Assembly: GCA_036389275.1 (NCBI GenBank)
Contig: DASVQE010000107.1
Span: forward strand, 129,432-193,431
From: QHVT01 sp036389275
GTDB lineage: Bacteria; Acidobacteriota; Thermoanaerobaculia; Gp7-AA8
Reading direction: 5' to 3'
DNA: 64,000 bases
This document shows, in pieces, positions 8,363 to 16,707 of this stretch. The notes under the pieces are model-generated. The model saw only the letters and a program-made list of their open reading frames with translations. It did no database searches and had not been told where the DNA came from. How positions within the stretch are numbered: position 1 is the stretch's first letter; each line of letters starts with the position of its first letter. Made by a program: the position numbers and the translations under genes.

Positions 8363-9231
8363 TGCGTTCCCGTCTTCAGACGCTCGAGCTCCTCGCGCTT
8401 CATCTGCACGAACTGCTGGAGCGTCTCGGTGAAGATCTCGGTGTCGCGGCGCACGCGCATCGGCACGCGCGACTCGTAGTACTGGCGACCTTCCTCGATC
8501 TCTTCGCGCAGCACCTCGAAGAAGTTGTTGTTGCGGATGCCGTCTTCGACGCGGCCCTGGTTGTAGATGATGATGTCGGAGAGGATCAGCCGCGCCAGCC
8601 GACGCGCCTCGTCGTACTCGCGCGGCTCGACCGGCGTCTCGGCGGTGCCGCCGATCTCCGGGAAGAGCTTGCGGATGATCTGGCGGAACTCCTTCTCCGG
8701 GATCTGCTCTTCGATGTACTCGTCGGCGCCGTAGAGATTGGTCGGATTGGCGCGGAAGCGGTTCGCGCGGAAGAGCGCGCCGATGAGGATCACGCGCGTG
8801 TTCGCGAGCGACGCGTCGGCCTTGATCTCCTCGGCCACTTCGACGCCGAGCTTTCCTTTCAGATAGACGTTGACGATCACCAGCTCGGCGCGCGTGCGGC
8901 GCACGAAGTCGAGCGTCGGATCGCCGGTCTCGAAGAACGCGACCTCGAAGCCGAGGCGGCGGAGATGCTCGCCGAGGAAACTGCGGAACGGGCGCGGCTC
9001 ATCGGCGATGGCCGCGACGCGGCGGCGCGGCAGCGCCGGCGGCGCGGGCGCAGGCGCGGCGGCGGGCTGCGGTGCTTCGGTTTGCGCGGCGGCGGCGTAC
9101 GTGCCGCTCGCGCGCGGCTTGAGCACCATCTGGTACTCGCAGCGCGGACAGGCCACGCGCACGGGCGAAGTCAGAGGCGTCGCGATCGCGGCGCGAAAGG
9201 TCGAGCCGCACTTCCTGCACGTCAGATCCAT
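8359..9231 (-). CDS. Zinc-ribbon protein with degenerate receiver domain
   Basis: The 290-residue protein begins with an MJ0042-type zinc ribbon (Cys5, Cys8, Cys28, Cys31), followed by an Ala/Pro linker at about residues 45-68. Residues about 70-195 have a receiver-like alternation, but the phosphoacceptor position is Asn121 (VNVYLKG) and the conserved Lys-Pro is missing (EEQIPEKE), so it should not be phosphorylated. A helical C-terminal region of about 95 residues follows. FrzS and ChpD-type pseudo-receivers work through protein binding rather than phosphotransfer, and a similar role is plausible. It is coupled to the HEAT gene by overlap. Confidence 0.75.
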   Translation of the reverse strand: MDLTCRKCGSTFRAAIATPLTSPVRVACPRCEYQMVLKPRASGTYAAAAQTEAPQPAAAPAPAPPALPRRRVAAIADEPRPFRSFLGEHLRRLGFEVAFFETGDPTLDFVRRTRAELVIVNVYLKGKLGVEVAEEIKADASLANTRVILIGALFRANRFRANPTNLYGADEYIEEQIPEKEFRQIIRKLFPEIGGTAETPVEPREYDEARRLARLILSDIIIYNQGRVEDGIRNNNFFEVLREEIEEGRQYYESRVPMRVRRDTEIFTETLQQFVQMKREELERLKTGTQ

Positions 9232-9253
9232 GGTGGTTTTTCCGGAGAGGCGG

Positions 9254-9925
9254 TCACGCCATGCTCGCCGCGAGCCCTCTGCTGTCGAGTAGCTTGTCCA
9301 AATCGAGCAGGATCGTCAACGCGCCGCCCGGGCGGAAGACGCCGCGGATGGACGCATCGAGCTCGGTGGCGTGCACGACCGGGTGCGGCTCGATCTCGTT
9401 CGGCAGCGCTTTCACGACGCGCAACACGCGGTCGACGACGAAGCCGATCATCTCGCCGTCGAAGTCGATGACGACGATGCGCGTCTCCTCGGTCGGCGCG
9501 GCGGCGGCGGGATGGCGCAGCTTGCGGCGGACGTCGACGAGCGCCACGATCGTGCCGCGCAGCGAGAGGATGCCGACCACGGATGGATCGGCGTTCGGCA
9601 CGCGCGTGACCGGCCGCGGCGTCACGATCTCGACGATGTGCTCGATCTCGATCGCGTACTGCTCGCCGGCGATGACGAACGTGAGCAGCTCGACGCGCGC
9701 CTGTTCCTCGACTTCCGACTCGCGCTCGAATAGGTCGACCTCGCGCCGCCGTCCCGCCTCCTGCTTGAACCGCTCGAGCTTCGAGATCGACTCGGCCGCC
9801 GGCTCCGGCTGCGGCGTTTCGGGCGGTGCGACCGGCGGCTGTTCCGCGATCGGCGCCGCTTCTTCTTCCTTCTCCTTCTCCTTCTTCCCTTTCGCCTTCT
9901 TGCGGATCTTCACCAGATCAACCAT
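9254..9925 (-). CDS. cheW: CheW-like coupling protein
   Basis: The 223-residue protein has a strongly charged Lys/Glu/Pro N-terminal extension of about 75 residues, followed by a CheW-like SH3 tandem domain (about 80-215). Family features visible are the EYAIEI-like strand (EQYAIEIEHIVEIV), GILSLRGTIVALVDVRRKL, and the final IRGVFRPGGALTILLDLDKLL. CheW couples CheA to receptors. The ATG at 9925 follows an overlap of 8 bases with the end of the AAA ATPase gene. The highly charged extension is unusual and may contact a non-canonical partner. Confidence 0.92.
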   Translation of the reverse strand: MVDLVKIRKKAKGKKEKEKEEEAAPIAEQPPVAPPETPQPEPAAESISKLERFKQEAGRRREVDLFERESEVEEQARVELLTFVIAGEQYAIEIEHIVEIVTPRPVTRVPNADPSVVGILSLRGTIVALVDVRRKLRHPAAAAPTEETRIVVIDFDGEMIGFVVDRVLRVVKALPNEIEPHPVVHATELDASIRGVFRPGGALTILLDLDKLLDSRGLAASMA

Positions 9926-10730
9926 GCGCGGCCTCCATGCGGTGCTCGCGCGCCGCGGCGGCGACGCGCGCCGGCTCGACGACCTCGGCGTCCTCGCCGA
10001 AGGCATCGAGCAGCGCGGTGGTGGCCAGCGTGTTGATCAGGCGCGGCACGCCGCCGCTGAGCAGGTGAATCTCTTCCATCGCGTCGCGGCTGAACGGATT
10101 GCGCGTGCCGCCGGCGACGCGGATGCGATGCTCGATGTAGCGGATCGTTTCCTCCAGCGACAGCGGCCCGAGAGCGTAGCGCATGCCGATGCGCTGCCGC
10201 AGCGGCGCGTAGGCCTCGCGGTCAAGCCGCGCCTCGAGCTCCGGCTGGCCGACCAGCACGAGCGAGAGGAGGTTCTGATCGTCGAGCTGAAAATTCGTCA
10301 GCAGGCGGATCTCGTCGAAGGTCGCCTTCGACGGAATCAGTTGCGCCTCGTCGATGATCAGCACCGGCTCGCGCTTCTCCTCGTACAGCTCGTACAGCTT
10401 CGCGTGCAACTGCTCGACGATCTCGTGGCGGAAGCGCGCCGGCTCGATGCCGAGGCCGCGGGCGACGGAGCGGAGAAGCTGCGTCGGCGAGAGACGCGGA
10501 TTGATCAGCAGCACCACCGGACGGGCGTCGCCGACGCGGTCGATGAGCGCGCGCGAGAGCGTGGTCTTGCCGGAGCCGATGTCGCCGGTCAACAGCGCGA
10601 GCTCTTTCTCCTCGACCGCGTACTCGAGCCGCGCCAGCGCCTCGGTGTGCTGCTTCGACTCGTAGAGGAACGCCGGATCGGGCGTCTTGCCGAACGGCTT
10701 CGCGGCGAGGCCGAAGAACTCCTCAAACAT
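9918..10730 (-). CDS. ExeA-like AAA ATPase within the chemosensory operon
   Basis: This 270-residue AAA/P-loop protein opens with the FFGLAAKPF signature typical of ExeA/GspA-type and MSHA MshM ATPases. Walker A is at residues 49-57 (GDIGSGKTT) and Walker B at 123-130 (VLIIDEAQ); LRQRI and a GGVPRLIN sensor-2-like element follow. The usual C-terminal peptidoglycan-binding domain and transmembrane helix of ExeA are absent. The ATG at 10730 overlaps cheA, and its end overlaps cheW. Embedding between CheA and CheW implies a role in assembling or driving a surface machine, such as pili or secretion, under chemosensory control. That is inference from context. Confidence 0.88.
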   Translation of the reverse strand: MFEEFFGLAAKPFGKTPDPAFLYESKQHTEALARLEYAVEEKELALLTGDIGSGKTTLSRALIDRVGDARPVVLLINPRLSPTQLLRSVARGLGIEPARFRHEIVEQLHAKLYELYEEKREPVLIIDEAQLIPSKATFDEIRLLTNFQLDDQNLLSLVLVGQPELEARLDREAYAPLRQRIGMRYALGPLSLEETIRYIEHRIRVAGGTRNPFSRDAMEEIHLLSGGVPRLINTLATTALLDAFGEDAEVVEPARVAAAAREHRMEAAHG

Positions 10731-12765
10731 GCGCCACGGCCGCGCGCGACTCGCGGGCGCGTCCTCCGAAATGATCGATGAGCGAGCCGACATCGACGAC
10801 GAGCACGATCTCCGACTCGCCGATCTCCGTCGCGCCGGCGATGCCGGGCGTGGTCTTGAGCCGCTCGCCGACCGACTTGATCACCACTTCCTGCTGGCGC
10901 ACCAGCGCGTCGACCAGAAGGCCGGCGGTCTTCTCGCCCGCTTTCGTCACCACCACGAACCACTTCGTGTCGGGACCCTGCTCGCGGCCGTCGTGCAGTT
11001 GAAAGGCGTCGGAGAGCCGCAGCAGCGGCAGGGTGAAATCGCGCAGGGTGAAGACCTCGCGCCGCTCGACGGTGCGGATGTCGCGCGAGTAGATGCGCAG
11101 CGACTCCTCGACCGACGTGAGCGGAATGGCGAACTTCTCGCCGCCCGACTCGACGATCAGCGCCTGGATGATGGCCAGGGTGATCGGCAGCGAGATGCGG
11201 AAGGTCGTGCCTTCGCCGATCACCGAGAGCACTTCGATGGTGCCCTTCAGCTCCTGCAAATTCTTCTTCACCACGTCGAGCCCGACGCCGCGGCCGGAGA
11301 TCTCGCTCACCTGCGCGGCGGTGGAGAAGCCGGGCGTGAAGAGAAGCTCGTAGGCGCGTTGCGCGTCGACTGCGTCTTTTTCGCCGACCAGTCCGCGGGC
11401 GGCGGCGACGCGTTTTACGTTCGCCGGATCGATGCCGCGGCCGTCGTCCGAGACGTCGAGTACGACGGAGTTGCCCTGCTGATAGGCGTTGAGCGTGATG
11501 CGGCCGACCGGGTTCTTGCCGGCGGCGCGGCGCTCGTCGGGCGACTCGATGCCGTGATCGAGGGCGTTGCGGATGATGTGCATGAGCGGATCGGTCAGCT
11601 CGTCGACCATCATCTTGTCGAGCTCAGTGTCTTCGCCGCGCAGCACGAGCTCGATCTCTTTGTTCAACTCGCGCGCGAGCTTGCGCACGGTGCGCGAGAG
11701 CTTCGAGTAGATCTGCCCGACCGGCACCATGCGGATCTCGATGACCGACTTCTGCAGCTCGTTGAGCTTGCGGTCGAGATTGCGCGTGATCTTGGCCAGC
11801 TCGTGGCCGGTCATGCGGGCCTGCTGCTGCTGCATGGCGCGCGTGAGCGCCTCGAGCTGCGTCTTCTCGATGATCAACTCGCCGACGATGTTCATCACGT
11901 GGTCGAGCCGGGAGATGTCGACGCGCACGGTCTGCGAGAGCGACCGCAGCGACATCTCCTCTTCGGCCGCAATGGGCTCGCTCGGCGCGACGGTCATGTC
12001 GGCCGGACCGGCCGCCGCCGGACTTGCGGCCTTCCGTAAGGACGTCACGGCGGCATCGGGCGCGAGAATCTGCACCGCGGCGTCGTTGAGGGTCGAGCCG
12101 TAGAGCAGGCGGAAGGCGATGCCGTTGATGTTGCCTGTCGGAATGGCCGGCAGCGTCGAGATCACCTCGCCCGACTCGCTGAGCGCCTGCGTCAGCGCGC
12201 GCAGCCGCTCGTCGAAGTCGGAGAAGTCGAAGGTCACCTCGAGCACGAGGATGTGCTTGCCGGCGCGCACGTTCTCGAGCAGCCGGTGCTCCTCGTACTC
12301 CGTGAGCGACTTGCGCGTCTGCTCGTCGAGGGTCAGCTCGGAGAGCGGATCGTCCGATTTCTGCTGCTGCTGGTTGGTGATGATGTGATGGATGCGGCGC
12401 GTGAGGCCGGTCATGTCGACCAGCGCGCCCAGCGACGGATCGTTGATGGCGATGACCAGTCGATTGAGGCTGTCGACCGAGTCGTAGAGGAGGTCGATCA
12501 GATCCTTGGTGATCTCGATCTTCCCCATGCGCAGGCGGTCGAGCATGTCCTCGAGGCTGTGCGAGAGCTCGGAGATGTCGGTGAAGCCGAGCATGCCCGC
12601 GAGGCCCTTCAGCGAATGAACCTCGCGGAAGATTTTGTTGACCAGCTCCGGCCGGACGTTCTTGCCTTGCGCCTCGAAGTCGACCAGGTCGCGCGAGAGC
12701 GTGTCGAGCAGTTCTTCCGCTTCGCTGGTGAATTCTTCTCGCGCGCGGTCGTCTTCTCTGGCCAT
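10723..12765 (-). CDS. cheA: Chemotaxis sensor histidine kinase CheA
   Basis: The 680-residue protein shows the CheA domain order. The Hpt domain carries phosphorylatable His50 in HSLKG. A region of about 150-260 resembles a P2-like receiver-binding domain. The dimerisation helix pair (about 290-360) precedes a HATPase domain with the N-box HIIRNALDHGIE, DDGRGID and the G-box GRGVGLDVVKKN. A C-terminal CheW-like domain (about 540-665) follows. It autophosphorylates and donates phosphate to CheY and CheB. All key residues are present, so it should be active. It overlaps the AAA ATPase gene by 8 bases. Confidence 0.97.
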   Translation of the reverse strand: MAREDDRAREEFTSEAEELLDTLSRDLVDFEAQGKNVRPELVNKIFREVHSLKGLAGMLGFTDISELSHSLEDMLDRLRMGKIEITKDLIDLLYDSVDSLNRLVIAINDPSLGALVDMTGLTRRIHHIITNQQQQKSDDPLSELTLDEQTRKSLTEYEEHRLLENVRAGKHILVLEVTFDFSDFDERLRALTQALSESGEVISTLPAIPTGNINGIAFRLLYGSTLNDAAVQILAPDAAVTSLRKAASPAAAGPADMTVAPSEPIAAEEEMSLRSLSQTVRVDISRLDHVMNIVGELIIEKTQLEALTRAMQQQQARMTGHELAKITRNLDRKLNELQKSVIEIRMVPVGQIYSKLSRTVRKLARELNKEIELVLRGEDTELDKMMVDELTDPLMHIIRNALDHGIESPDERRAAGKNPVGRITLNAYQQGNSVVLDVSDDGRGIDPANVKRVAAARGLVGEKDAVDAQRAYELLFTPGFSTAAQVSEISGRGVGLDVVKKNLQELKGTIEVLSVIGEGTTFRISLPITLAIIQALIVESGGEKFAIPLTSVEESLRIYSRDIRTVERREVFTLRDFTLPLLRLSDAFQLHDGREQGPDTKWFVVVTKAGEKTAGLLVDALVRQQEVVIKSVGERLKTTPGIAGATEIGESEIVLVVDVGSLIDHFGGRARESRAAVAHV

Positions 12766-12768
12766 GCG

Positions 12769-13146
12769 CTACGCCACCCTGAGCAGTCTGCGCAGCTTCT
12801 CCACGAGGTCGCCGGCCTGGAACGGCTTGACCAGATACTCCTCGGCGCCGAGGGCCGCGGCGCGGCGGCGGTCTTCCTCGCTCGACTCGGTGGAGATGAC
12901 CATGATCGGGATCGAGCGGTAGACCGGATGGTTCTTGAGGAAGCTCACCAGCTCGAGGCCGTTGATGTCCGGCATGTTGATGTCGGTGAGGATCGCGTCG
13001 AACTTGTGATGCGGCAGCGTCTTCAATGCCTCGAAGCCGCTGGCCGCCTCGACGATCTCGAGGTCGTAGCTCTCGGTTCCGCTCTCGATGACGGTGGTCA
13101 GATAGGCCCGCATCGAGGAGGAGTCTTCGACGACCAGAATCTTCAT
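12769..13146 (-). CDS. CheY-like response regulator
   Basis: The 125-residue receiver domain has the acidic pocket Glu7-Asp8, phosphoacceptor Asp55 (TDINMP), a Thr/Ser switch in VISTE and the conserved Lys-Pro near the end (LVKPF). It lies 3 bases upstream of cheA on the same strand and should be the primary CheA target of this system. There is no output domain, so signalling must proceed by binding a partner. The ATG at 13146 is 4 bases after the stop of the PATAN protein. Confidence 0.93.
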   Translation of the reverse strand: MKILVVEDSSSMRAYLTTVIESGTESYDLEIVEAASGFEALKTLPHHKFDAILTDINMPDINGLELVSFLKNHPVYRSIPIMVISTESSEEDRRRAAALGAEEYLVKPFQAGDLVEKLRRLLRVA

Positions 13147-13150
13147 GTAC

Positions 13151-15091
13151 TCACCGCCGCCCGGCCCGCTCGGATGCGAACACGGCGTTCCCGAAGGCGT
13201 AGCCGGCCTGCGAGAGAAAGATCTCGAGTCCGGTCATGCTGTCGATGGGAGCGCGGTGCTCGGCGTTGTCTCCGTACAGGATACCAATGGCGCGATTGCC
13301 GTGCAGGATCGGAAGTGCAACGACTTCCGTCGGCAAGAGGCCGCCGAGCTGCGCGATGAGATCGACGTTCGCGGGCGTGCGGCGCATCTTGCCGCGATGC
13401 GCTTCGCCGTCGGCGGCGACGTCGCCGAGGAGCGAGGGCTGGTCGCGCGCGATACGGAGGCGGCGCACGCGCGCGTCCATCTCTTCGCCGCCGCCGGTGA
13501 CGCCGAAGCCGCCCAGTCCGACGAAGGCCTCGTCGCTGGTCATGAAGAGCGCGCCGCGGTCGAGGTACTCGGCGGAGAGACGGAGGATGGTCGCGGAGAC
13601 CTGGCCGATGTCGTTCGGGTTCGACAGCTCGTTGATGAGCTGCCGCAAGAGACCGAAGGAGCGGTCGATGGTTTCTTTCGACGCCTGCTCGTAAAACTTC
13701 TTGCCGGCGTCGGGACCGAGTCCGCCGGCGAGCTGTTCCCACTGCTGGAACGAGCGGTCGGCGAAGAGCACCAGCTCGTCGGCGAAGAGCGAGAGCTCCT
13801 CTTCCGCGAGGCCCGGCTGCAGACGCGCCGGCGACGGTTTGGTGAGATAGAGATCGGCGCCGGTGCGCAACAGCGTGTGGCGGCGGCGCAGATCGGTCTC
13901 CTTGTCGACCATCACCACCGGCAGGCGCGGGTTCTTCCGCTTGACCTGCTGCATCAGACGCACCGAGGCGTCGTCGGCGGTGAGCTCGAGAAAGGTGACG
14001 AAGTAACTGTTCGAGCGAAAGAGCTCGGTCATCGCCGAGCGAACGTCGTCGAGCGAGCCGTACTGAAAAATCTTCACGCCCTGTTTGGTGAAGGCGCGCC
14101 GCGCGGCCACGCGCACGAGCGGATTGGTCTCGAAGAGGACGACGTTGCGGAACTGCGCCTCGGGCGACTCGACTTCGAACAGACCGCCGGCGACTTTGAA
14201 CTGGCCGCTGGTCTGCGCGGCAACGCTGCGCGTCTTCGGCAGCTCGTCGGGCTCCGGAATCTGCAGCGGCTCGATGTCGAGCGGCGCGCGCGTTTGCTGC
14301 GGCGGTGGCGGCGGAGGCGCGGGCGCTTCGCGATGCGGCGGCATCGGCAAGGTTTCGTCGCCTGCGGATGGTTCTTCGACGGACGGCAGCTCTTCGATCG
14401 GCGTGAACTCTTCGCGCGACGGAAAGGGCACGACGTTGTCGGCTTGCGCCGGCGCTGCAACGGGCGGCGGCGGCGGTGCGGACGGCGCGATCGGTTGTCC
14501 GAGTCCGAGGTTCAGCGAAGCCGGCGTGGCCTCGGCGGGCGCGGAGCCGCGCAGCAGCGCCTTCCCCACTTTCAACGACTCCTCGAGACCCTTCAGCGGC
14601 TTGATCTTCTCGCCTTCGCCGGCGCCGAGGAGACGGTTCGGCGCGAAGCCGCCATCCTTGAACAGTTCGTCGGGGTTGTACTCGAGATCGAAAGAGCTCA
14701 TCGCCTCGCTGAGGATGAAGTTGAACTCACCTTCCTTGCTCTGCAGCAGCGGCGTGACCACGTCGAGGATGCGCTGCCGGATCGCGTTCGCGAGATCGTC
14801 CTTCGAGAGGAAGTTCAGATCGAGCACCGCCAGTCCCGCGGAGATCCCCTTGTCCTCGAGTTGCCGGATCGTCGCGGCCTGATCGTGCCCGATCAGCCGC
14901 GACGCTTCGAGGTACGAGGTCATGTCGGGCAGATCGGGCGCGGCGGCGTTGACGACCAGACCGTTGCGGAAGAGCACCGTGTGCCGTCCGGCGCCGTCGA
15001 TGATCTCGAGCACGCCGGTGCGCCGGCTGAGATAGACGATCTGAACGATGTCGGTGAGAGAGAGGTCTTCCAGGCGGCCGAGCAGGCTCAT
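13151..15091 (-). CDS. PATAN (DUF4388) / pseudo-receiver / GAF signalling protein
   Basis: The 646-residue protein has three parts. Residues about 1-150 match a PATAN/DUF4388 domain (SLLGRLEDLSLTDIVQIV; KSGEF-like KEGEFNF), a module seen in bacterial motility and social regulation. A Pro/Ala/Glu-rich linker spans about 190-310. Residues about 315-425 are a receiver-like domain with Glu369 at the phosphoacceptor position (TFLELTA), mimicking constitutive phosphorylation or abolishing it. Residues about 475-640 form a GAF-like domain. It immediately precedes cheY and cheA and follows nusB by 18 bases. It probably feeds signals to CheA or acts as an output, which is inference. Confidence 0.82.
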   Translation of the reverse strand: MSLLGRLEDLSLTDIVQIVYLSRRTGVLEIIDGAGRHTVLFRNGLVVNAAAPDLPDMTSYLEASRLIGHDQAATIRQLEDKGISAGLAVLDLNFLSKDDLANAIRQRILDVVTPLLQSKEGEFNFILSEAMSSFDLEYNPDELFKDGGFAPNRLLGAGEGEKIKPLKGLEESLKVGKALLRGSAPAEATPASLNLGLGQPIAPSAPPPPPVAAPAQADNVVPFPSREEFTPIEELPSVEEPSAGDETLPMPPHREAPAPPPPPPQQTRAPLDIEPLQIPEPDELPKTRSVAAQTSGQFKVAGGLFEVESPEAQFRNVVLFETNPLVRVAARRAFTKQGVKIFQYGSLDDVRSAMTELFRSNSYFVTFLELTADDASVRLMQQVKRKNPRLPVVMVDKETDLRRRHTLLRTGADLYLTKPSPARLQPGLAEEELSLFADELVLFADRSFQQWEQLAGGLGPDAGKKFYEQASKETIDRSFGLLRQLINELSNPNDIGQVSATILRLSAEYLDRGALFMTSDEAFVGLGGFGVTGGGEEMDARVRRLRIARDQPSLLGDVAADGEAHRGKMRRTPANVDLIAQLGGLLPTEVVALPILHGNRAIGILYGDNAEHRAPIDSMTGLEIFLSQAGYAFGNAVFASERAGRR

Positions 15092-15109
15092 GGCCGAGCC
15101 TCGGCGCGG

Positions 15110-15547
15110 CTATTCCGGTCGCGCGGCACGTTCATCCGTGGCGAGATTGTACCGTTTGAGAATCCCGTCGAGGATGCCGTTGATGAATTGACTCGACTTC
15201 TGCGTGCCGTACTTTTTGGCGATCTCGATGGCCTCGTCGATGATCACCAGCTTCGGCGTGTCCGACTCGTGCAGGAACTCGTAGACCGACATGCGGATGA
15301 TGTTGCGGTCGACGGCGGCCATGCGCGAGAGCCGCCAGTTCTCGGCCTGGTTCTGGATCATCTCGTCGATGTCGGTGATGTGCGTGACGGTGCCGCGGAA
15401 GATCTTGGTGGCGAAGTCGCGCGTGTTCGGCTTCGACTTCTGCAGCTCCTCGAACGTGGCGATGATCTGGTCGGGTCCGTTGCCGGACATGTCGTGTTGA
15501 AAGAGCATCTGCAACGCGAGCTCGCGAGCCTTGCGACGGGCGCCCAT
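15110..15547 (-). CDS. nusB: Transcription antitermination factor NusB
   Basis: The 145-residue all-helical protein matches NusB: the N-terminal RRKARELALQMLFQ, the central region ending in VDRNIIRMSVYEFL, and the C-terminal VIIDEAIEIAKKYG...SQFINGILD signature. NusB with NusE (S10) binds boxA RNA in rRNA antitermination complexes. It starts immediately after the ribH stop codon, the widespread ribH-nusB arrangement. Its size is normal for the family. The downstream PATAN gene follows after 18 bases and may be read from the same transcript. Confidence 0.97.
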   Translation of the reverse strand: MGARRKARELALQMLFQHDMSGNGPDQIIATFEELQKSKPNTRDFATKIFRGTVTHITDIDEMIQNQAENWRLSRMAAVDRNIIRMSVYEFLHESDTPKLVIIDEAIEIAKKYGTQKSSQFINGILDGILKRYNLATDERAARPE

Positions 15548-16024
15548 CTACCGATCCTCCGTGCGAAGCGCGCGCCACAAGTTCGCCATCTCGATGGCCG
15601 CCAGCGCCGCCTCCCAACCTTTGTTCCCGCTCCCTTTCGACGAGCGTTCCACGGCCTGCTCGAAGGTGTTGCAGGTGATGACGCCGAAGACGACCGGGAA
15701 CTGCGCGTCGACGGCGATGCGCGAGAGCTCGTTGGTCACCTGCGCGGAGATGAAGTCGAAGTGCGGCGTGTCGCCGCGGATGAGACAACCGAGGGTGATG
15801 ATGGCGTCATCGCCGCGGCCGAGGAGCTTCGCGGCGAGGGTCGGGATCTCGAAGGCGCCGGGCACGCGGTAGACGCTGATGGCGTCGTCGGCGACTCCGT
15901 GGCGCGTGAGGCATTCGAGCGCGCCGTCCATCAGCCCCGACACGATCTCGTCGTTGAAGCGGCTGGCCACGATGGCCACGCGCAGGCCATCGGCCACCAG
16001 ACGTCCTTCGAAAGAGCGCGGCAT
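15548..16024 (-). CDS. ribH: 6,7-dimethyl-8-ribityllumazine synthase
   Basis: The 158-residue protein is a normal-length lumazine synthase. Signature segments include VASRFNDEIV near the N-terminus, the VPGAFEIP turn (about 54-61) and the RGDTPHFDFI loop with catalytic His88. It condenses the ribityl pyrimidinedione with dihydroxybutanone phosphate to give the riboflavin precursor, usually in an icosahedral or pentameric assembly. Other rib genes are not in this window. A perfect TATAAT (16036-16041, minus strand) lies 11 nt upstream of the ATG and overlaps the -10 of the divergent lipoprotein gene. Confidence 0.97.
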   Translation of the reverse strand: MPRSFEGRLVADGLRVAIVASRFNDEIVSGLMDGALECLTRHGVADDAISVYRVPGAFEIPTLAAKLLGRGDDAIITLGCLIRGDTPHFDFISAQVTNELSRIAVDAQFPVVFGVITCNTFEQAVERSSKGSGNKGWEAALAAIEMANLWRALRTEDR

Positions 16025-16035
16025 TGCGGGCGCGG

Positions 16036-16043
16036 ATTATAGT
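16036..16043. promoter_or_regulatory. Symmetric bidirectional -10 between ribH and lipoprotein gene
   Basis: The 8-mer ATTATAGT reads TATAAT on the minus strand (16036-16041, for ribH) and TATAGT on the plus strand (16038-16043, for the lipoprotein). The divergent starts are only 25 bases apart. On the plus side exactly 6 nt separate the hexamer from the ATG, which places the expected transcription start on the A of the start codon. Overlapping symmetric -10 elements are a known cause of bidirectional bacterial promoters. Confidence 0.6.
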
Positions 16044-16049
16044 TCGGCG

Positions 16050-16700
16050 ATGCGCAAAGTCTGGCTGCTCGTCGGCGCGAGCGCGATGCTCGCCGCGTGC
16101 GATCCGCTCATCCGCCGCTTCAACGTCACGCCGCCGCAGCTCGCCTGCAGCGGCGAGGTGCTGGTGTCGTGGGAAGGAACCGACGCCGGCGGTCATCTGG
16201 AGACGAGTGAGCCGGTCACGCCGTCGCTGCCGTTCGACGCGCCTGCGAAAGGCTCGCAGAAAGTGCTCGTGGAGAAGACCACCACCTTCGTGTTCCGCTA
16301 TCCCGGCGCCGGCCATCGCGACCAGACCGTGAACGTGGCCGACACGCCGGAAGTCAAGACATTGACTTTCTCCGGCGGGTGCACGGGCGCGCCGTCGCCG
16401 ACGTTCAACACCGTCACCATCAGCGCGGCCGACGCGCCGGGAAAACTCACCAGCATCACCACCGACGCCGACTGGCCGATCCACGTCTTCCACAACGGCA
16501 CCGAGGTCGCGCTCGCACCCGGCGCCGGCCCGATCTTCACCCTACCCGACCTCACCGCCGCCGGCGACTACACCATCACCGTTCCCGGCGTTCCGGGCGA
16601 GGATCTCTGCAAAGGGAGCGGCGGCCCGACGGGCGGCGGCGATCCGCCGGGAGCGGTGCCGGCGGTGAAGGTGTTCGTGAAGGGAAGCTGCGGGAAGTAG
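16050..16700 (+). CDS. Predicted lipoprotein of unknown function
   Basis: The 216-residue protein starts with a lipoprotein signal peptide (Arg-Lys, hydrophobic stretch, then the lipobox-like Leu-Ala-Ala-Cys with Cys17). The mature part is beta-strand-rich, with a repeated pattern of short Thr/Val strands ending near a Gly-rich tail and a terminal Cys. No enzymatic motif is visible. The ATG at 16050 is preferred over longer upstream frames because the signal peptide starts there and a TATAGT lies 6 nt upstream. The stop codon abuts the convergent amidase stop with no spacer. Confidence 0.75.
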   Translation: MRKVWLLVGASAMLAACDPLIRRFNVTPPQLACSGEVLVSWEGTDAGGHLETSEPVTPSLPFDAPAKGSQKVLVEKTTTFVFRYPGAGHRDQTVNVADTPEVKTLTFSGGCTGAPSPTFNTVTISAADAPGKLTSITTDADWPIHVFHNGTEVALAPGAGPIFTLPDLTAAGDYTITVPGVPGEDLCKGSGGPTGGGDPPGAVPAVKVFVKGSCGK

Positions 16701-16707
16701 CTACTTC
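16694..16707. other. Palindrome formed by abutting convergent stop codons
   Basis: GAAGTAG immediately followed by CTACTTC gives a perfect 14-base palindrome. Both convergent genes end in Lys (AAG) then TAG, with zero bases between them. Outside it, short CGGG and CCCG segments could extend a weak hairpin. There is no T-tract, so a terminator role is doubtful. Confidence 0.5.

Noticed and set aside
13145..16042. A 965-codon open frame on the plus strand across the PATAN, nusB and ribH genes
   Set aside because: It is antisense to three well-recognised genes, has the Arg/Ala/Glu/Asp composition typical of the opposite frame of GC-rich coding DNA, and matches no family.
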